Below are positions 1 through 9,985 of a stretch of DNA of 64,000 bases, piece by piece (position 1 is the stretch's first letter; each line of letters starts with the position of its first letter). The stretch covers positions 3,410,001-3,474,000 of the forward strand of contig CP091064.1 of NCBI GenBank assembly GCA_021907015.1. The letters are read 5' to 3'. The translations under genes were made by a program, and so were the position numbers. Source of the DNA: Pectobacterium sp. PL152 (GTDB lineage: Bacteria; Pseudomonadota; Gammaproteobacteria; Enterobacterales; Enterobacteriaceae). The notes under the pieces are model-generated. The model saw nothing but the letters and a program-made list of their open reading frames with translations. It searched no databases and was not told where the DNA came from.

Positions 1-1
1 A

Positions 2-820
2 CGCAGCTTGCGCAGCGTGGAGAAAATCCGTGCGGCGCTGCATCGCTACAGCAGCGGCGAACAGCAGGTGCGTATGCCGCTGTCGCCTTATGACGATGAT
101 TTTGACAGCCTGAGCGCCGACATTAACCAGAATCTGGAGCGGATTGAACGCCTGATGGAGCAGGTGCGCAACACATCAAGCCATGTCGCGCATGAACTGC
201 GTACACCGTTGACGCATTTGCAAAATCGCCTTTTCAACCTGACGGAACGTGCAGGGCTGGATAACGACGTGCGTGATGAATTGAATCTGGCGGTGGACGA
301 GGTGCACAAAATCCTCGGGTTGTTCCGTACCGTGATGCGCATCGGTGAAATCGAAAGCGGGCGCTGCGTGCACCAGTTTGAGAACATTGAAGCGCGCCAA
401 TTACTGGAAGAAATTGCCGAATATTATCAGCCGCTGGCGGAAGAGCGCGGCTGTCGCCTGAAGATTGAAATTAAAGCCGGGATCCAGCTCTTTGGCGACC
501 GTGCGCTGCTGTTTCAGGCGTTGGCCAATCTGGTGGAGAACGCGCTGAAATACGCGGCACAGGGGAAATTCATCACCTTGAGCGTGACGCTGTATCGCGG
601 CTGGATAGCCCTGAGCGTCGCTGACCGTGGTCCGGGGATTCCGCCCGCGCTTCATACCAAAGCGCTACAGCGTTTTCAGCGGTTGGATACCTGGTTTCAG
701 TCCGGCTATGGGCTGGGACTGTCTCTGGTTCAGGCGATTACCGACCTGCACGGTGGCAAACTCTATCTGGACTCCTCTGAGCCGGGCTTGAATGTCTACC
801 TGTGCCTCAATCGCTGTTAA
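2..820 (+). CDS. Sensor histidine kinase, 5'-truncated
   Basis: The reading frame is open to the window edge, so the sensor region and membrane segments lie outside. What remains is the end of a HAMP linker, a HisKA dimerisation helix with H-box SSHVAHELRTPL (phospho-acceptor His codon at 191-193), and a HATPase_c domain with N-box NLVENALKYA, G1 box ADRGPGIP and G2 box GYGLGLSL. All residues needed for autophosphorylation and ATP binding are present. A two-component sensor directly upstream of a Flp/Tad operon suggests it controls the pilus; this is inferred from position. Its response regulator is probably upstream, outside the window. A weak TTG at position 8 is not a credible start. Confidence 0.9.
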   Translation, partial: RSLRSVEKIRAALHRYSSGEQQVRMPLSPYDDDFDSLSADINQNLERIERLMEQVRNTSSHVAHELRTPLTHLQNRLFNLTERAGLDNDVRDELNLAVDEVHKILGLFRTVMRIGEIESGRCVHQFENIEARQLLEEIAEYYQPLAEERGCRLKIEIKAGIQLFGDRALLFQALANLVENALKYAAQGKFITLSVTLYRGWIALSVADRGPGIPPALHTKALQRFQRLDTWFQSGYGLGLSLVQAITDLHGGKLYLDSSEPGLNVYLCLNRC

Positions 821-1131
821 TACGCTTTTCTTACGATGAACAGACGCGTGGCGAGCGATTTTCCTCGGCTTGCCGCGATACGCTACTCTCAATTTCTTAT
901 GAGTATCCCTGCAAAAAACATGAATATTTATTAATTTTTTCTGCAATATAAATTGTGTTAATTATTGATTTATATTGATAATTTTTCGTATGGAAAGATT
1001 AACGAATATTAATGTTCTGCTGCTTGCGGCGCTTGATAATAAGTCTCATTATTAATCTTATTATCATCATGGCATCCCCGAATTCCCGAGTTGGCCATGA
1101 TTCCTTTGCCTGCGGATTAGAGAGTCTTCCC
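821..1131. other. Intergenic region upstream of flp
   Basis: This 311-bp gap separates the kinase from flp. It becomes very AT-rich from about 895 to 1070, as expected for the pilus operon promoter and leader. It holds the inverted repeat annotated at 1034-1066. I see no convincing terminator after the kinase and could not assign -35/-10 boxes with confidence. Confidence 0.5.
1034..1066. promoter_or_regulatory. 10-bp perfect inverted repeat upstream of flp
   Basis: TGATAATAAG, a 13-nt spacer, then CTTATTATCA: two perfectly complementary 10-bp arms ending 66 bp before the flp start codon. The spacing suits a dimeric regulator's operator about one and a quarter helical turns apart, or a leader hairpin in the flp mRNA. 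Which one applies cannot be told from sequence. Confidence 0.5.
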
Positions 1132-1353
1132 ATGAAAAACATGAAAGCAAAATTACGTTCTTTCCTGCGTGATGAGAGCGGTGTAACGGCAATCGAATAC
1201 GGCATTCTTGCGGCGGCGATGGCGGCAGCAATTGGCGCTATTTTCGGCGGCGACGGTATCTTCGTGAAAGCGCTGAATGAGAAATTCACCCAAATCGCCG
1301 ATCAAATCACCGGCACGGGAACCAGCGGCGGTACCTCCGGCGCAGCGAAATAA
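1132..1353 (+). CDS. flp: Flp major pilin
   Basis: Class IVb prepilin of 73 residues. The start chosen is ATG 1132, giving a short basic leader followed by the Flp processing site ESG|VTAIEYG. The Glu at +5 and adjacent Tyr are diagnostic of Flp pilins. A hydrophobic alanine-rich stretch follows, then a Gly/Ser/Thr-rich C-terminus. The longer open frame from 1012 would add a 40-residue leader unlike any prepilin, so it is rejected. The protein is processed by the prepilin peptidase encoded next and polymerised by the Tad machinery into bundled adhesive pili. It is the first gene of the operon, preceded by an AT-rich leader. Confidence 0.93.
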   Translation: MKNMKAKLRSFLRDESGVTAIEYGILAAAMAAAIGAIFGGDGIFVKALNEKFTQIADQITGTGTSGGTSGAAK

Positions 1354-1360
1354 ACGCGAG

Positions 1361-1912
1361 ATGGCGGATTACACGCACTGGCCGCAGACGGCATTGCTGA
1401 TGGGCTGCCTGCTGTGGTGCATCAGTACCGACCTGTTAGTACGCAAAATTACCAATCGGGCGGTACTGATTTTATTGCTGGGCTGGCTGTTCTTCAGCGC
1501 TTCACATGTCCTGCAATCCGGTGCGTTAGATATGTTGGCATTACGGAAAACGCTTTGGGCGCTGCCAGGTGCGGCGGCGGTATTGGCTGTGGGTTTTTTG
1601 CTTTTCCTCACCGGCAGACTAGGTGCTGGGGATGTCAAGCTGATGAGTGTGCTGTGCCTGTGGGTTGGGCAAGGGCACCAGATCGTTTTCATCATGGTAA
1701 CGGCGTTGGCTGGCGGTGTGTTGGCGCTTAGCCTGCCGCTGCTGAATACCGTACCCACAGCGGTGGCGATGGGCATTCAAACCACCAACCGGATATTCAA
1801 GAGTCGGTTGCCTATGCCACCCGCGTTGCCCGCCGACCTTTCTCAAGGCATACCTTATGGCGTCGCCATTGCGTTCGGCGCGATGTATGTCCTGATTTTT
1901 CCCTTGTTTTAA
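1361..1912 (+). CDS. cpaA: Prepilin peptidase CpaA/TadV
   Basis: Type IV prepilin peptidase of the short TadV/CpaA class (A24 family), 183 residues, starting at ATG 1361, eight bases after the flp stop. It removes the Flp leader and probably also processes the TadE and TadF pseudopilins at the inner membrane. The two catalytic aspartates are visible: Asp24 in CISTDLL and Asp91 in GAGDVK, the GxGD motif. Several hydrophobic helices make it an integral membrane protein. It lacks the N-terminal methyltransferase domain of PilD, as is usual in Tad systems. An upstream in-frame start at 1277 would overlap flp and is not preferred. Confidence 0.92.
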   Translation: MADYTHWPQTALLMGCLLWCISTDLLVRKITNRAVLILLLGWLFFSASHVLQSGALDMLALRKTLWALPGAAAVLAVGFLLFLTGRLGAGDVKLMSVLCLWVGQGHQIVFIMVTALAGGVLALSLPLLNTVPTAVAMGIQTTNRIFKSRLPMPPALPADLSQGIPYGVAIAFGAMYVLIFPLF

Positions 1913-1958
1913 TTCTGTCGCAGCTTTAAGACACACACGCTAGGGTAGGCAAGTTGAA

Positions 1959-2894
1959 ATGAAAGTGAACTCTACATACGTACTGTCAGGCGCGCTCGTG
2001 CTGGCAGGCATTGTTGCGCTGATGGTGCGTAGCCATCTCTCTTCTGAACCCCCTGCGCCGCCTCCGGTAGTGGTTAAAGCACCGGAAAAAGCCGCTGTCT
2101 TGGTGGCCGCAAAAGATCTGCATCCCGGTGATTTCATTGATTCTAGCTCACTACGCTGGCAAACCACGGATGAATCCGTTTCCCGTTCGTTTAACTTTGT
2201 TCGCGGTCAGGATAGCCAGTCTCTGCTATTTGGCGCAACCCTGCGTGAAACAGTAAAGGAGGGGACACGGCTTAGCAGTAATGTTGTTGTGAAACCCAAT
2301 GAACCGGGCTTTGTTGCCGCCGTGCTGCATAAAGGGATGCGGGCTATCTCCGTTCCCACTAGCGCGATTGCGAGCAATGCTGGGCTAGTCTCAGCAGGCG
2401 ATCGTGTTGATGTGATCCTCAGCATGAGACGAGACGATCAGTCAGAGTTACCCGCAAGCCGTAACCAGCCAGTTGTGATGCCACTTTTGGCTTCGCAGAC
2501 CATTGTTCGTGACCTGAGAATACTGGCACTGAATGATAAGGTCGGTACGCCGATCTACACACGCACAGATGTTAGCCCAGAAGACGGCGGTTCGCTGGAT
2601 GCCGCAGCGAAAAGCCGTGAGCCTGCCGCAGGCCCTCGTTCGCGTTCTGCTACTTATCAAACCGTCACGTTGGAAGTCACGCCTCAGCAGGCTGAAGCGC
2701 TCGCGGTTGCCAAAGAACTGGGCATTCTGCATTTGGCACTACGCAGTGCCGATCTGGATGATGCGGTCGATCCAGCGACAGGGCGACCACATGTGACCAC
2801 GGTTCCGCGCGCGACCGATATCTACGGGGTGCTATCAGCAGGATCCGGTGAACGCAAAGTGAAAATTTATCGTGCTGAGCAAAAGACGTGGTGA
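1959..2894 (+). CDS. cpaB: Flp pilus assembly protein CpaB/RcpC
   Basis: RcpC/CpaB family, 311 residues. An N-terminal membrane anchor (about residues 7-25) precedes a proline-rich linker and an SAF-type beta-clip domain starting near residue 47 with VLVAAKDLHPGDFI. The remainder is the RcpC domain. In Tad systems this periplasmic protein works with the secretin to build or gate the outer-membrane channel. It lies 46 bp after cpaA and 97 bp before the secretin gene, in standard Tad order. Confidence 0.9.
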   Translation: MKVNSTYVLSGALVLAGIVALMVRSHLSSEPPAPPPVVVKAPEKAAVLVAAKDLHPGDFIDSSSLRWQTTDESVSRSFNFVRGQDSQSLLFGATLRETVKEGTRLSSNVVVKPNEPGFVAAVLHKGMRAISVPTSAIASNAGLVSAGDRVDVILSMRRDDQSELPASRNQPVVMPLLASQTIVRDLRILALNDKVGTPIYTRTDVSPEDGGSLDAAAKSREPAAGPRSRSATYQTVTLEVTPQQAEALAVAKELGILHLALRSADLDDAVDPATGRPHVTTVPRATDIYGVLSAGSGERKVKIYRAEQKTW

Positions 2895-2991
2895 CGTTCC
2901 CCTCCCGATAAGACGAGTACGCAATCTGACAGCCTGCGGGGAGCCGCGAGTTGCTCATGGAAAAATGAAGCCCATTACGGAAATTAAGTAA

Positions 2992-4428
2992 ATGACGATG
3001 TTTTCGCTGTTTTTGAAATCGGACTTTCGGGGTACGTGCAAACGGTTGCTGACCGCTGGCCTGTTTAATGCGGTATTGCCTGTCACGCTGACAACGATGA
3101 TGTTGCCTGCGACCACGCTGGCTGCCGGGGTATCTGTGGCGCCAGTCACCGATGAGGTGCGTTTGACCGTGAATCAGGGACGGTTACTGCAACTTCATGG
3201 ACTGCCGGACAGCGTGCTGGTGGCCGATCCGAATATCGCCAGTTTTGAACTGCCTTCACCGGGTAACCTGTTTGTTTACGCCAAAAGCGTCGGCACCACC
3301 ACGCTCTATGCGATGGATGAAAATGGCAACGTCATCAACGCCATTCGTCTGGTATCCGAGCATGATTTGAAAGCGCTGGGTGAACGCATGAAGCGTGAAT
3401 TCCCCGGTGCGGATATCCAACTGGAAGCCTCGATTCCCAGCGGTGTCATTGTGCGCGGCAGCGTGGATACCCCGCAGGATGCAAAACGCGTCATCGACAG
3501 CATACAGGCTTACATCAGCGCGTCCTCAGGCGGGCAGGGTGGTGGTGGAGGCGGTGGCGAAAAATTGCCGGGCTCCAGCGAATCCTCCGGCAAGGTGATC
3601 AACCAACTGAAAATTAAAACGCCTTCGCAAATCAATATTCAGGTGCGTGTGGTGGAAGTGTCCCGCAAGTTGACCAGCGAGCTGGGCTTCAACTGGGCGG
3701 CATCGCTGAGCACCGGCAGCGGGAATATGAGTGCGGGCAGCGGCTCGCGCCTGAATCTGTTCAACGCTACGACCGGACGATTTGCTAACCCAACGGATTC
3801 GGGCTTCCTGAACTTCGGTCGCTCCAGATTGAGTGGGTTATTAACCGCGATGAACCAGCAGGGCATGGCGACCGTATTGGCCGAACCCAACCTGACGGCG
3901 ATGTCGGGGGAAACGGCGGCGTTTGCGGCGGGTGGCGAAGTACCGATCGTCCTGATCACCAACAACAGCGTCAGTATCGATTACAAATCTTACGGCGTGA
4001 TTCTGCGCATGACGCCAACGCTGCTGTCTGCCAACCGCATCAGCCTGCACATTGCGCCGGAAGTCAGTGAACTCACGGACGTCGGTTCCGTACAGCTGGA
4101 GGGCGGATCGCGTATTCCGGCCTTAACGGTACGTCGTGCGGATACCACGGTAGAGCTGGCCAGCGGACAGAGCTTTGCACTGGCGGGGATGTTGCGTAGC
4201 GCCGGTAGCCAGACAATCAACGGCGTGCCGGGATTAAGCAGCGTTCCGATGTTTGGCCGCCTGTTTGAAAGCGAAGCCACCAGTCAGGAAGAAACGGAAT
4301 TGGTGATTATCGCGACCGCTTATGTGGTTGAACCGGTTAATGCAGGCGATCTTCAGACGCCGGGGCAAGGCGTAAAAATGCTGGATTCGTCCATGCCACG
4401 TTCTGCATCTATCGGCTATCTCTACTGA
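2992..4428 (+). CDS. cpaC: Tad secretin CpaC/RcpA
   Basis: Outer-membrane secretin of the Tad pilus, 478 residues, with an N-terminal signal sequence (to about residue 40). A pilus/secretin N-terminal domain follows (VNQGRLLQLHGLPDSVLVAD), then a BON-like segment around 120-175, a glycine-run linker near 178-190, and the bacterial secretin domain to about residue 455 with VPGLSSVPMFGRLF. It forms the multimeric pore through which the Flp fibre exits. Start ATG 2992 follows a purine-rich stretch; ATG 2998 is also possible. The next gene, for the CpaD lipoprotein, follows after 21 bp. Confidence 0.93.
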   Translation: MTMFSLFLKSDFRGTCKRLLTAGLFNAVLPVTLTTMMLPATTLAAGVSVAPVTDEVRLTVNQGRLLQLHGLPDSVLVADPNIASFELPSPGNLFVYAKSVGTTTLYAMDENGNVINAIRLVSEHDLKALGERMKREFPGADIQLEASIPSGVIVRGSVDTPQDAKRVIDSIQAYISASSGGQGGGGGGGEKLPGSSESSGKVINQLKIKTPSQINIQVRVVEVSRKLTSELGFNWAASLSTGSGNMSAGSGSRLNLFNATTGRFANPTDSGFLNFGRSRLSGLLTAMNQQGMATVLAEPNLTAMSGETAAFAAGGEVPIVLITNNSVSIDYKSYGVILRMTPTLLSANRISLHIAPEVSELTDVGSVQLEGGSRIPALTVRRADTTVELASGQSFALAGMLRSAGSQTINGVPGLSSVPMFGRLFESEATSQEETELVIIATAYVVEPVNAGDLQTPGQGVKMLDSSMPRSASIGYLY

Positions 4429-4449
4429 GTTCGCGAGGGGAAATAACAC

Positions 4450-5136
4450 ATGAAAACGATCAATAGCAACCACCCTTCGTTTCGTCCTCTGCCCCTGCGT
4501 GCAGCGGTGCTGACCGCCGTTTTTCTGCTGGCAGGCTGCGGATGGAATAAACCGATTAACGATGTTCGTATGCAGCGTTTTGACCAGCCTGGGCTTCAAC
4601 CCATCGCCGTCCAGCCTTCATCGGTGTCCGTGCCGTTAGTGGCTGCGCCGAACGGGCGGGGGTTCCTCCCTGAGTCGTTGAAGCAACTCAATGTCATGCT
4701 GAAGGATCAGGGGCGGTTATCGGCACAGACGCTGACGCTGATCCCGCACAGCGCGAGCGGCGAGCAGATGGCAGGGCGACTGGCGACCGCGCTGAAAAAC
4801 GCCGGCGCTAATCCACAGAATGTGAAGCAGATGCGCCGCTCTACGGCGAGCGGTCAGAACGGCGATCTGGAAGTGATCTCCGAGGCGCTGGTGGTCAAAA
4901 CCACCCGTTGCACGATCAATGACCCGAATCAACTGATGGTGAAGCCTTATGAAGCCATTGGCTCTCTCGGCTGCGCCACGCAGAACAATCTGGCGATGAT
5001 GGTTGCTGAACCACGCGATCTGATTCAGGCGAAAGCGCTGGATGATGCGGATGGCGTAGCGGCGGTCAATAGCATCGAACGCTATCACAAAGGTGAAGTG
5101 AAAGAGCTCATCGACATTAACTTTGAAGAAGATTAA
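4450..5136 (+). CDS. cpaD: Tad pilus lipoprotein CpaD/RcpB
   Basis: CpaD-family pilus biogenesis lipoprotein, 228 residues. Signal peptide with lipobox FLLAGC near residue 30. The family signature is clear near the C-terminus: SLGCATQNNLAMMVAEPRDL. These proteins are thought to be pilotin-like partners of the Tad secretin in the outer membrane, and the position right after the secretin gene agrees. It is followed by cpaE after 14 bp, so it is almost certainly co-transcribed. Confidence 0.88.
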   Translation: MKTINSNHPSFRPLPLRAAVLTAVFLLAGCGWNKPINDVRMQRFDQPGLQPIAVQPSSVSVPLVAAPNGRGFLPESLKQLNVMLKDQGRLSAQTLTLIPHSASGEQMAGRLATALKNAGANPQNVKQMRRSTASGQNGDLEVISEALVVKTTRCTINDPNQLMVKPYEAIGSLGCATQNNLAMMVAEPRDLIQAKALDDADGVAAVNSIERYHKGEVKELIDINFEED

Positions 5137-5150
5137 GGGCGTGACATTCC

Positions 5151-6350
5151 ATGAGTGAAATTACCCCTAACGATGGTGAAGAACTGGCGTTGCCGCTGGT
5201 GGCGTTCGCTAATGACGTACGCGATGTGGCCGATATCGGCGATCTCTTCACTCGCCTGAAACAGCCGGATGTACCGGTGATGTCTGGCGGTATCGCTGCT
5301 GCTCGTCAATGGTGTGAGCTGAATGTCCCGCCACGCATTTTGCTGGTGGATCTGGAAGGCGCGCACTGGCCGCTCCCGGCACTGGAAGAGCTGCTGAGCG
5401 TTTGCGGCCCCACTAGCCAGGTGATTGCGACGGGCAAAGAGCAGGATGTCGGCTTGTACCGCGCGCTGCTTCAGGCTGGCGTGGTGGATTATCTGGTGAA
5501 GCCGTTCACGCTGGATCTGCTGGCCGCAACGCTGGCGAAGTGTGAAGGCCAACAGGCTGGGCCAGAATATGCCCGCATGGGCAGGACGATTGCAGTCGTC
5601 GGTGCCAGCGGCGGAAGTGGGGCAAGTACCGTCGCGATGGGGCTGAGCCGCTTGCTGTCCGGCGAACGTCATTTGCCCGTCGCGCTGGTGGATTTCGATC
5701 GTCGTAACGGCGATCAACTGTTGCTGCAAGGGCAAACCGATGACGCGGGGCTGGCGGCGGTGTTGGACACGCAGGAACTGGATACCCGATTGCTCCAGCG
5801 CGCCATGCTGCGCGTGGATACCCGTTTACATCTTCTGGCGCAAAAGCCGGAACTGGGCGAATTGAGCCCGGTGGACGTGGATAACGTACTGAATCTCGGC
5901 GGGGCGCTGTGCCGCATGTTCAACCAGGTGATCTGGGATCTGCCCAGCAGTTACCCGACCGGGGCGCTGGACGTACTGACCTACGCGGATCTGCGCATCA
6001 TCGTGACGGAATTGACGCTTCAGGATGCGCGTAATGTGCGGCGCGTGCTGAATGAGATCGGCGACGAAAGCGAAGGGCAACGCCTGTTGCTGGTGCATAA
6101 CCAGAGTCGTTTTGCCGCCGCCGCGCCGTTAAGTCGCGATCAGTTTGAACAATTTACCGGCCGGAAGATTGATGTCGTGCTGCCGAATGCGGGCCACGCC
6201 TTATCGCAGAGTCTGACGCTCGGCGCACTGAATCTGGCTGCGGCGCCTGCTTTCCAGCAGGGTTTGCGCCAACTGGTCGATCTGGCCTGCGGCGTACGCG
6301 CCAGACCGGCGGAAAAACGCTGGTTCTCACGTTGGTTAAAACGCGCCTGA
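5151..6350 (+). CDS. cpaE: Tad pilus localisation ATPase CpaE/TadZ
   Basis: CpaE/TadZ, 399 residues. The N-terminal 130 residues look like a degenerate response-regulator receiver fold (VDYLVKPFTLD near residue 115). A ParA/MinD-like P-loop ATPase domain follows with deviant Walker A VVGASGGSGASTVAMG near residue 150 and Walker A-prime aspartate in ALVDFDRR. Related proteins place the pilus apparatus, often at the cell pole. Start ATG 5151 lies 14 bp after cpaD. Confidence 0.92.
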   Translation: MSEITPNDGEELALPLVAFANDVRDVADIGDLFTRLKQPDVPVMSGGIAAARQWCELNVPPRILLVDLEGAHWPLPALEELLSVCGPTSQVIATGKEQDVGLYRALLQAGVVDYLVKPFTLDLLAATLAKCEGQQAGPEYARMGRTIAVVGASGGSGASTVAMGLSRLLSGERHLPVALVDFDRRNGDQLLLQGQTDDAGLAAVLDTQELDTRLLQRAMLRVDTRLHLLAQKPELGELSPVDVDNVLNLGGALCRMFNQVIWDLPSSYPTGALDVLTYADLRIIVTELTLQDARNVRRVLNEIGDESEGQRLLLVHNQSRFAAAAPLSRDQFEQFTGRKIDVVLPNAGHALSQSLTLGALNLAAAPAFQQGLRQLVDLACGVRARPAEKRWFSRWLKRA

Positions 6351-6410
6351 TGATGTTAAGCGTTAGCCGTTTTTCAACGGGTTACAGACTGTTTTTTGGG
6401 GTTCAGGATT

Positions 6411-7814
6411 ATGTTGATTCGCAAGAATAACCTGCAAAAAAGTGAAGCAGGAAAAAGCACGCCTCAGCCTGCGCCTGCTGCCAATGTGGCCGAACTGAAA
6501 ACGCGTCCGGCTGCGGAGAACCGCACACAGCCTGCGGCGAGCTCCGCGTCTGGATCCGCTCCAGCCGCGCGCCAGACGGACAGCCGAACCAGCCAGCGCC
6601 GGATTATCCGCGCACAGCTCTACGATCAGATCGACGCGGGTAAAGCGGCGATGATGGGGCGTGACAAGCTGCTGGTGCAGATCGAGACGGTGATCCGCCG
6701 CATCTGTGATGAGCAGCGCTTACAGCTTTCCCGGCAGGAAGAGGAAGCCATCGCCGCCGAAATGCTGGACGAGATGACCGGGATCGGGCCGATTCAGCCG
6801 CTGCTGTCGGATGACACGGTCAACGATATTCTGGTTAACGGCGCGGGACAGGTGTTTGTCGAGCGCTTTGGCAAGCTGGAGCTGTCGCCGATTACCTTCA
6901 TTGATGAAGAGCATGTATTTAACACCGCGCAGCGTATTGCCGCCGCGGTGGGGCGTCGTATCGACGAAGCCAGCCCGATGGTGGATGCACGTCTGCCGGA
7001 CGGTAGCCGCGTCAACGTCATCACCTATCCGCTGGCGATTGACGGAACCACGATCTCGATCCGTAAATTTATGCGCCGCAATCTGTCGCTGGAAATGCTG
7101 GCAGAGCGCCGCTGTATGTCCTACGCGATGGCGGATGTGCTGAACAAAGCGATGCAGGCGCGCGTTAACGTGATCGTCTCCGGCGGGACGGGCGCGGGTA
7201 AAACCACTTTGCTGAATGCGCTGTCGCAGAAGATCGGCAGCACAGATCGCATCATCACCATCGAAGATGCCGCCGAACTGCAATTGCAGCAGGAGCACGT
7301 GGTGAGACTGGAAACGCGTCCTGTCAGCGCCGAAGGCACCGGCCGCGTCGATCAGCGCGATCTGATGCGTAACGCCCTGCGTATGCGCCCTGACCGCATC
7401 ATTCTGGGCGAGGTACGCGGCGGCGAGAGCTTTGACATGTTGCAGGCGATGAACACCGGTCATGACGGTTCGCTGTGTACGGTACACGCCAATACCTCGC
7501 GCGATGCGATACAGCGTCTGGAAAACATGGTGATGATGGCGAACATGCAGCTGCCGCTGATGGCGATCCGCCGTCAGATCGCCAGCGCGGTTCACCTGAT
7601 CGTGCAGATCGAACGTATGCGCGACGGCATGCGCCGCGTGGTATCCATCACTGAAGTGTGCGGCATGGAGAACGAAGTCATCCAGCTTCAGGATCTGTTC
7701 AGCTTCAACATTCAGGGCATGGATGGACAGGGTTTGTTGACGGGGGAATATGTTCAGCACATCCAGCGTCCGCAGTTCTACAGCGACAAATCGCACCTGT
7801 TTGATGCGCAGTAA
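6411..7814 (+). CDS. cpaF: Tad assembly ATPase CpaF/TadA
   Basis: Type II/IV secretion ATPase of the Tad branch, 467 residues from ATG 6411; an upstream TTG at 6396 is less likely. An Ala/Pro/Ser-rich N-terminal tail of about 60 residues precedes the conserved core. Walker A is [13 protein letters not shown] near residue 257, the Asp box is [11 protein letters not shown], Walker B is [14 protein letters not shown], and the His box is [14 protein letters not shown]. It hydrolyses ATP to drive pilin insertion and retraction with the TadB/TadC platform encoded immediately downstream. Confidence 0.95.
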   Translation: MLIRKNNLQKSEAGKSTPQPAPAANVAELKTRPAAENRTQPAASSASGSAPAARQTDSRTSQRRIIRAQLYDQIDAGKAAMMGRDKLLVQIETVIRRICDEQRLQLSRQEEEAIAAEMLDEMTGIGPIQPLLSDDTVNDILVNGAGQVFVERFGKLELSPITFIDEEHVFNTAQRIAAAVGRRIDEASPMVDARLPDGSRVNVITYPLAIDGTTISIRKFMRRNLSLEMLAERRCMSYAMADVLNKAMQARVNVIVSGGTGAGKTTLLNALSQKIGSTDRIITIEDAAELQLQQEHVVRLETRPVSAEGTGRVDQRDLMRNALRMRPDRIILGEVRGGESFDMLQAMNTGHDGSLCTVHANTSRDAIQRLENMVMMANMQLPLMAIRRQIASAVHLIVQIERMRDGMRRVVSITEVCGMENEVIQLQDLFSFNIQGMDGQGLLTGEYVQHIQRPQFYSDKSHLFDAQ

Positions 7815-7832
7815 TGGACGAAGGAGACGCCG

Positions 7833-8812
7833 ATGAGTGACGCACGTCTGAACCTGATTACGCTGCTGGTGTTTTGCAGCGTGCTGATGCTGCTGCTGGC
7901 GGTCAACGCCTGGAGAAAATCACGGCAGCAGCGCATGCAGCGCGAACAACGCTGGCAGCAGATTTTGAACGAGGTCAGCCCGTCGGCTGCCGCGGTGGCG
8001 TCTGATTCGATCCTGCGTGATGAGATCAGAACGCCGCTGGTGGGTGTTCCGGTGATTGGACGTTGGCTGGCGATCCTGTGGGCGCAGATGACGTTCATTG
8101 GCTGGAAAAAGAACCTGCTTCAGCGCGCTCTGGCGCTGGCCGCGGTCTGCCTGATACTCGGCATGATTCTGGGGCAGCGCACTCTGCTGCCGCTCACGAT
8201 GGGGCTGGTATTTACGCTGCTGCTGTTTGTCAGCATCGGCCTGCTGCTGTTCCGTTCGACGTTGCAGAAACATTTGAAAGCACTGCGTGAGAGCCTGCCG
8301 GAAGCGATTGATGCGATTACCCGCAGCTGTCGTGCTGGTGTACCCGTTGCTAACACTTTCTCGATTGTCGCTGAGCACCTGACCGGGCCGCTGGCGAATG
8401 AATTCAAGACGATCGATCACTGGCTACGGCTGGGGATTCCGCTGCGTCAGGTGATCCAGGCCTCGGCTACGCGGGTGCCGATGTCCGAATACCGTTTCTT
8501 CGTGGTAATTCTGATCATCAATCAGGAAGCGGGTGGACGACTGGGGAAACGCTGGAGCGTCTGTCCGCTACGCTGCGTGAACGTCGGGAGTTGCAGCTGA
8601 AAGTGCAATCCAAAACGTCGGAAGCACGGGCATCGGCCAAGATTGTTGCCGCGCTGTTTCCCGGCTGTCTGGCCTATCTGTACATGAAATCACCGGAGGA
8701 CTTTAGTTTCCTGTTCTCCGATCCGGTGGGAACGTCGGTGCTGATTTACGCCTTGTGCAGCGTCTCGGTCGGCATGTTGATCACGCACGTGATGGTTAAG
8801 CGAATAGGGTAA
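7833..8812 (+). CDS. tadB: Tad platform protein TadB (frameshifted)
   Basis: Inner-membrane platform protein with a type II secretion F domain, about 326 residues when repaired. The first frame runs 7833 to about 8543 and continues in the next frame to 8812. Restoring one G in the GGGG run at 8543-8546 joins GGRLGETLERLSATL across the break, so this is most likely a base-calling error. It has an N-terminal membrane helix, an F domain around residues 145-265 (SLPEAIDAITRSCRAGVPV) and C-terminal membrane helices. It partners TadC and CpaF. It follows cpaF by 18 bp, with a good AAGGAG-type ribosome site. Confidence 0.9.
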
Positions 8813-8826
8813 AGGGAGAGCCATTC

Positions 8827-9786
8827 ATGACTGTTTTTGACGATCCCTTACTGCTGCTGGCGCTTGTGCTGATGGTGGTCGGGATTTACCTGGCACGGAC
8901 ACAGCATAAAACACAGCAATACAAGCAGCTGGAAATTCGCATGCGCGGGCATCTGCCCACCGCCGCTATAGAGGCGGCCTCTCAGGAAAACATCCTGAGA
9001 GGCCAGGGCACCACATTGTCTCCCCTGCTGGAGAAGCTGTTGCAGCCCGTTGCCACGCAAGGCGAGCGTCTGTCGGGATCGGAGCGCGATCGTCGCAATC
9101 TGCGCCGCCTGCTGGATCTGGCCGGGATCCGCCGCAACGAAGCGGTGGGCTGGCTGGTGATGGGAAAATTTGCCGCCGGGGCGCTGCTTGCTATCGCGCT
9201 GGTGTGGGGCTGGTTGCCGCCTGCTGACCGTGCGGGGCTGACGGGCGTTGCGGCAGGGCTGATCGGTTTCTTTGTCGGCTCGATGGTGCCGGAGTGGTGG
9301 CTGAAGTGGCGTGCGGCAAGCCGGGGCGAAAAGCTGGCGCGAGCGGTGCCGGATGCGCTGGATCTGATGGTGGTCTGTGCCGAAGCCGGTCTGCCTATCG
9401 GGCGCGTGTTGCAGGTGGTCTCGAAGGAACTGGGACTGTCTTCACCGGAAATGGCGGATGAACTGCACTACACCGCCGCCGAATTACAGATCCTGTCGGA
9501 TCGCACGCTGGCGATGAAACATCTGGCGGAGCGAACCCGCGTCAGCGAGATCGAAAGTATGGTGGCGACGCTGATTCAGGCGGAGCGCTACGGTACGCCG
9601 CTGTCTCAGGCGTTGCGCACGATTGCGGATGAAAGCCGCAAGACGCTGATTCTGAGTCTGGAAGAGAAGGCGGGTAAATTGCCAGCGCAACTGAGCGTGC
9701 CGTTGATGGCACTGATTCTGCCACCGATTATCGCCATTATGGCGTCGCCTGCACTGGTGCGGGTGGTCCGCCTGCTGGCGCAATAG
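8827..9786 (+). CDS. tadC: Tad platform protein TadC
   Basis: Second platform protein of the Tad pilus, 319 residues and intact. An N-terminal membrane helix (residues 5-20) precedes two central helices (about 115-165), a type II secretion F domain (ARAVPDALDLMVVCAEAGLP, about 175-300) and a terminal hydrophobic segment. It starts 14 bp after tadB behind an AAAGGGAGAG ribosome site. The 199-bp gap to tadD, filled by an ERIC element, is the largest inside the first part of the operon. Confidence 0.92.
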   Translation: MTVFDDPLLLLALVLMVVGIYLARTQHKTQQYKQLEIRMRGHLPTAAIEAASQENILRGQGTTLSPLLEKLLQPVATQGERLSGSERDRRNLRRLLDLAGIRRNEAVGWLVMGKFAAGALLAIALVWGWLPPADRAGLTGVAAGLIGFFVGSMVPEWWLKWRAASRGEKLARAVPDALDLMVVCAEAGLPIGRVLQVVSKELGLSSPEMADELHYTAAELQILSDRTLAMKHLAERTRVSEIESMVATLIQAERYGTPLSQALRTIADESRKTLILSLEEKAGKLPAQLSVPLMALILPPIIAIMASPALVRVVRLLAQ

Positions 9787-9833
9787 CATTTTATTTACAA
9801 CACATTGATTTTTAAAACATCGATTCCCTATAT

Positions 9834-9958
<125 letters not shown>

Positions 9959-9985
9959 GAGCCGGGGTCGCAAGGGTGACAACCG

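Noticed and set aside
1012-1131. Extended N-terminus for the pilin
   Set aside because: Would add 40 residues unlike prepilin leaders; the processing site and ribosome site support ATG 1132.
6720-7796. 358-residue open frame on the minus strand
   Set aside because: It lies entirely antisense to cpaF and is a composition-driven shadow: His-, Arg- and Gln-rich, with no ribosome site.
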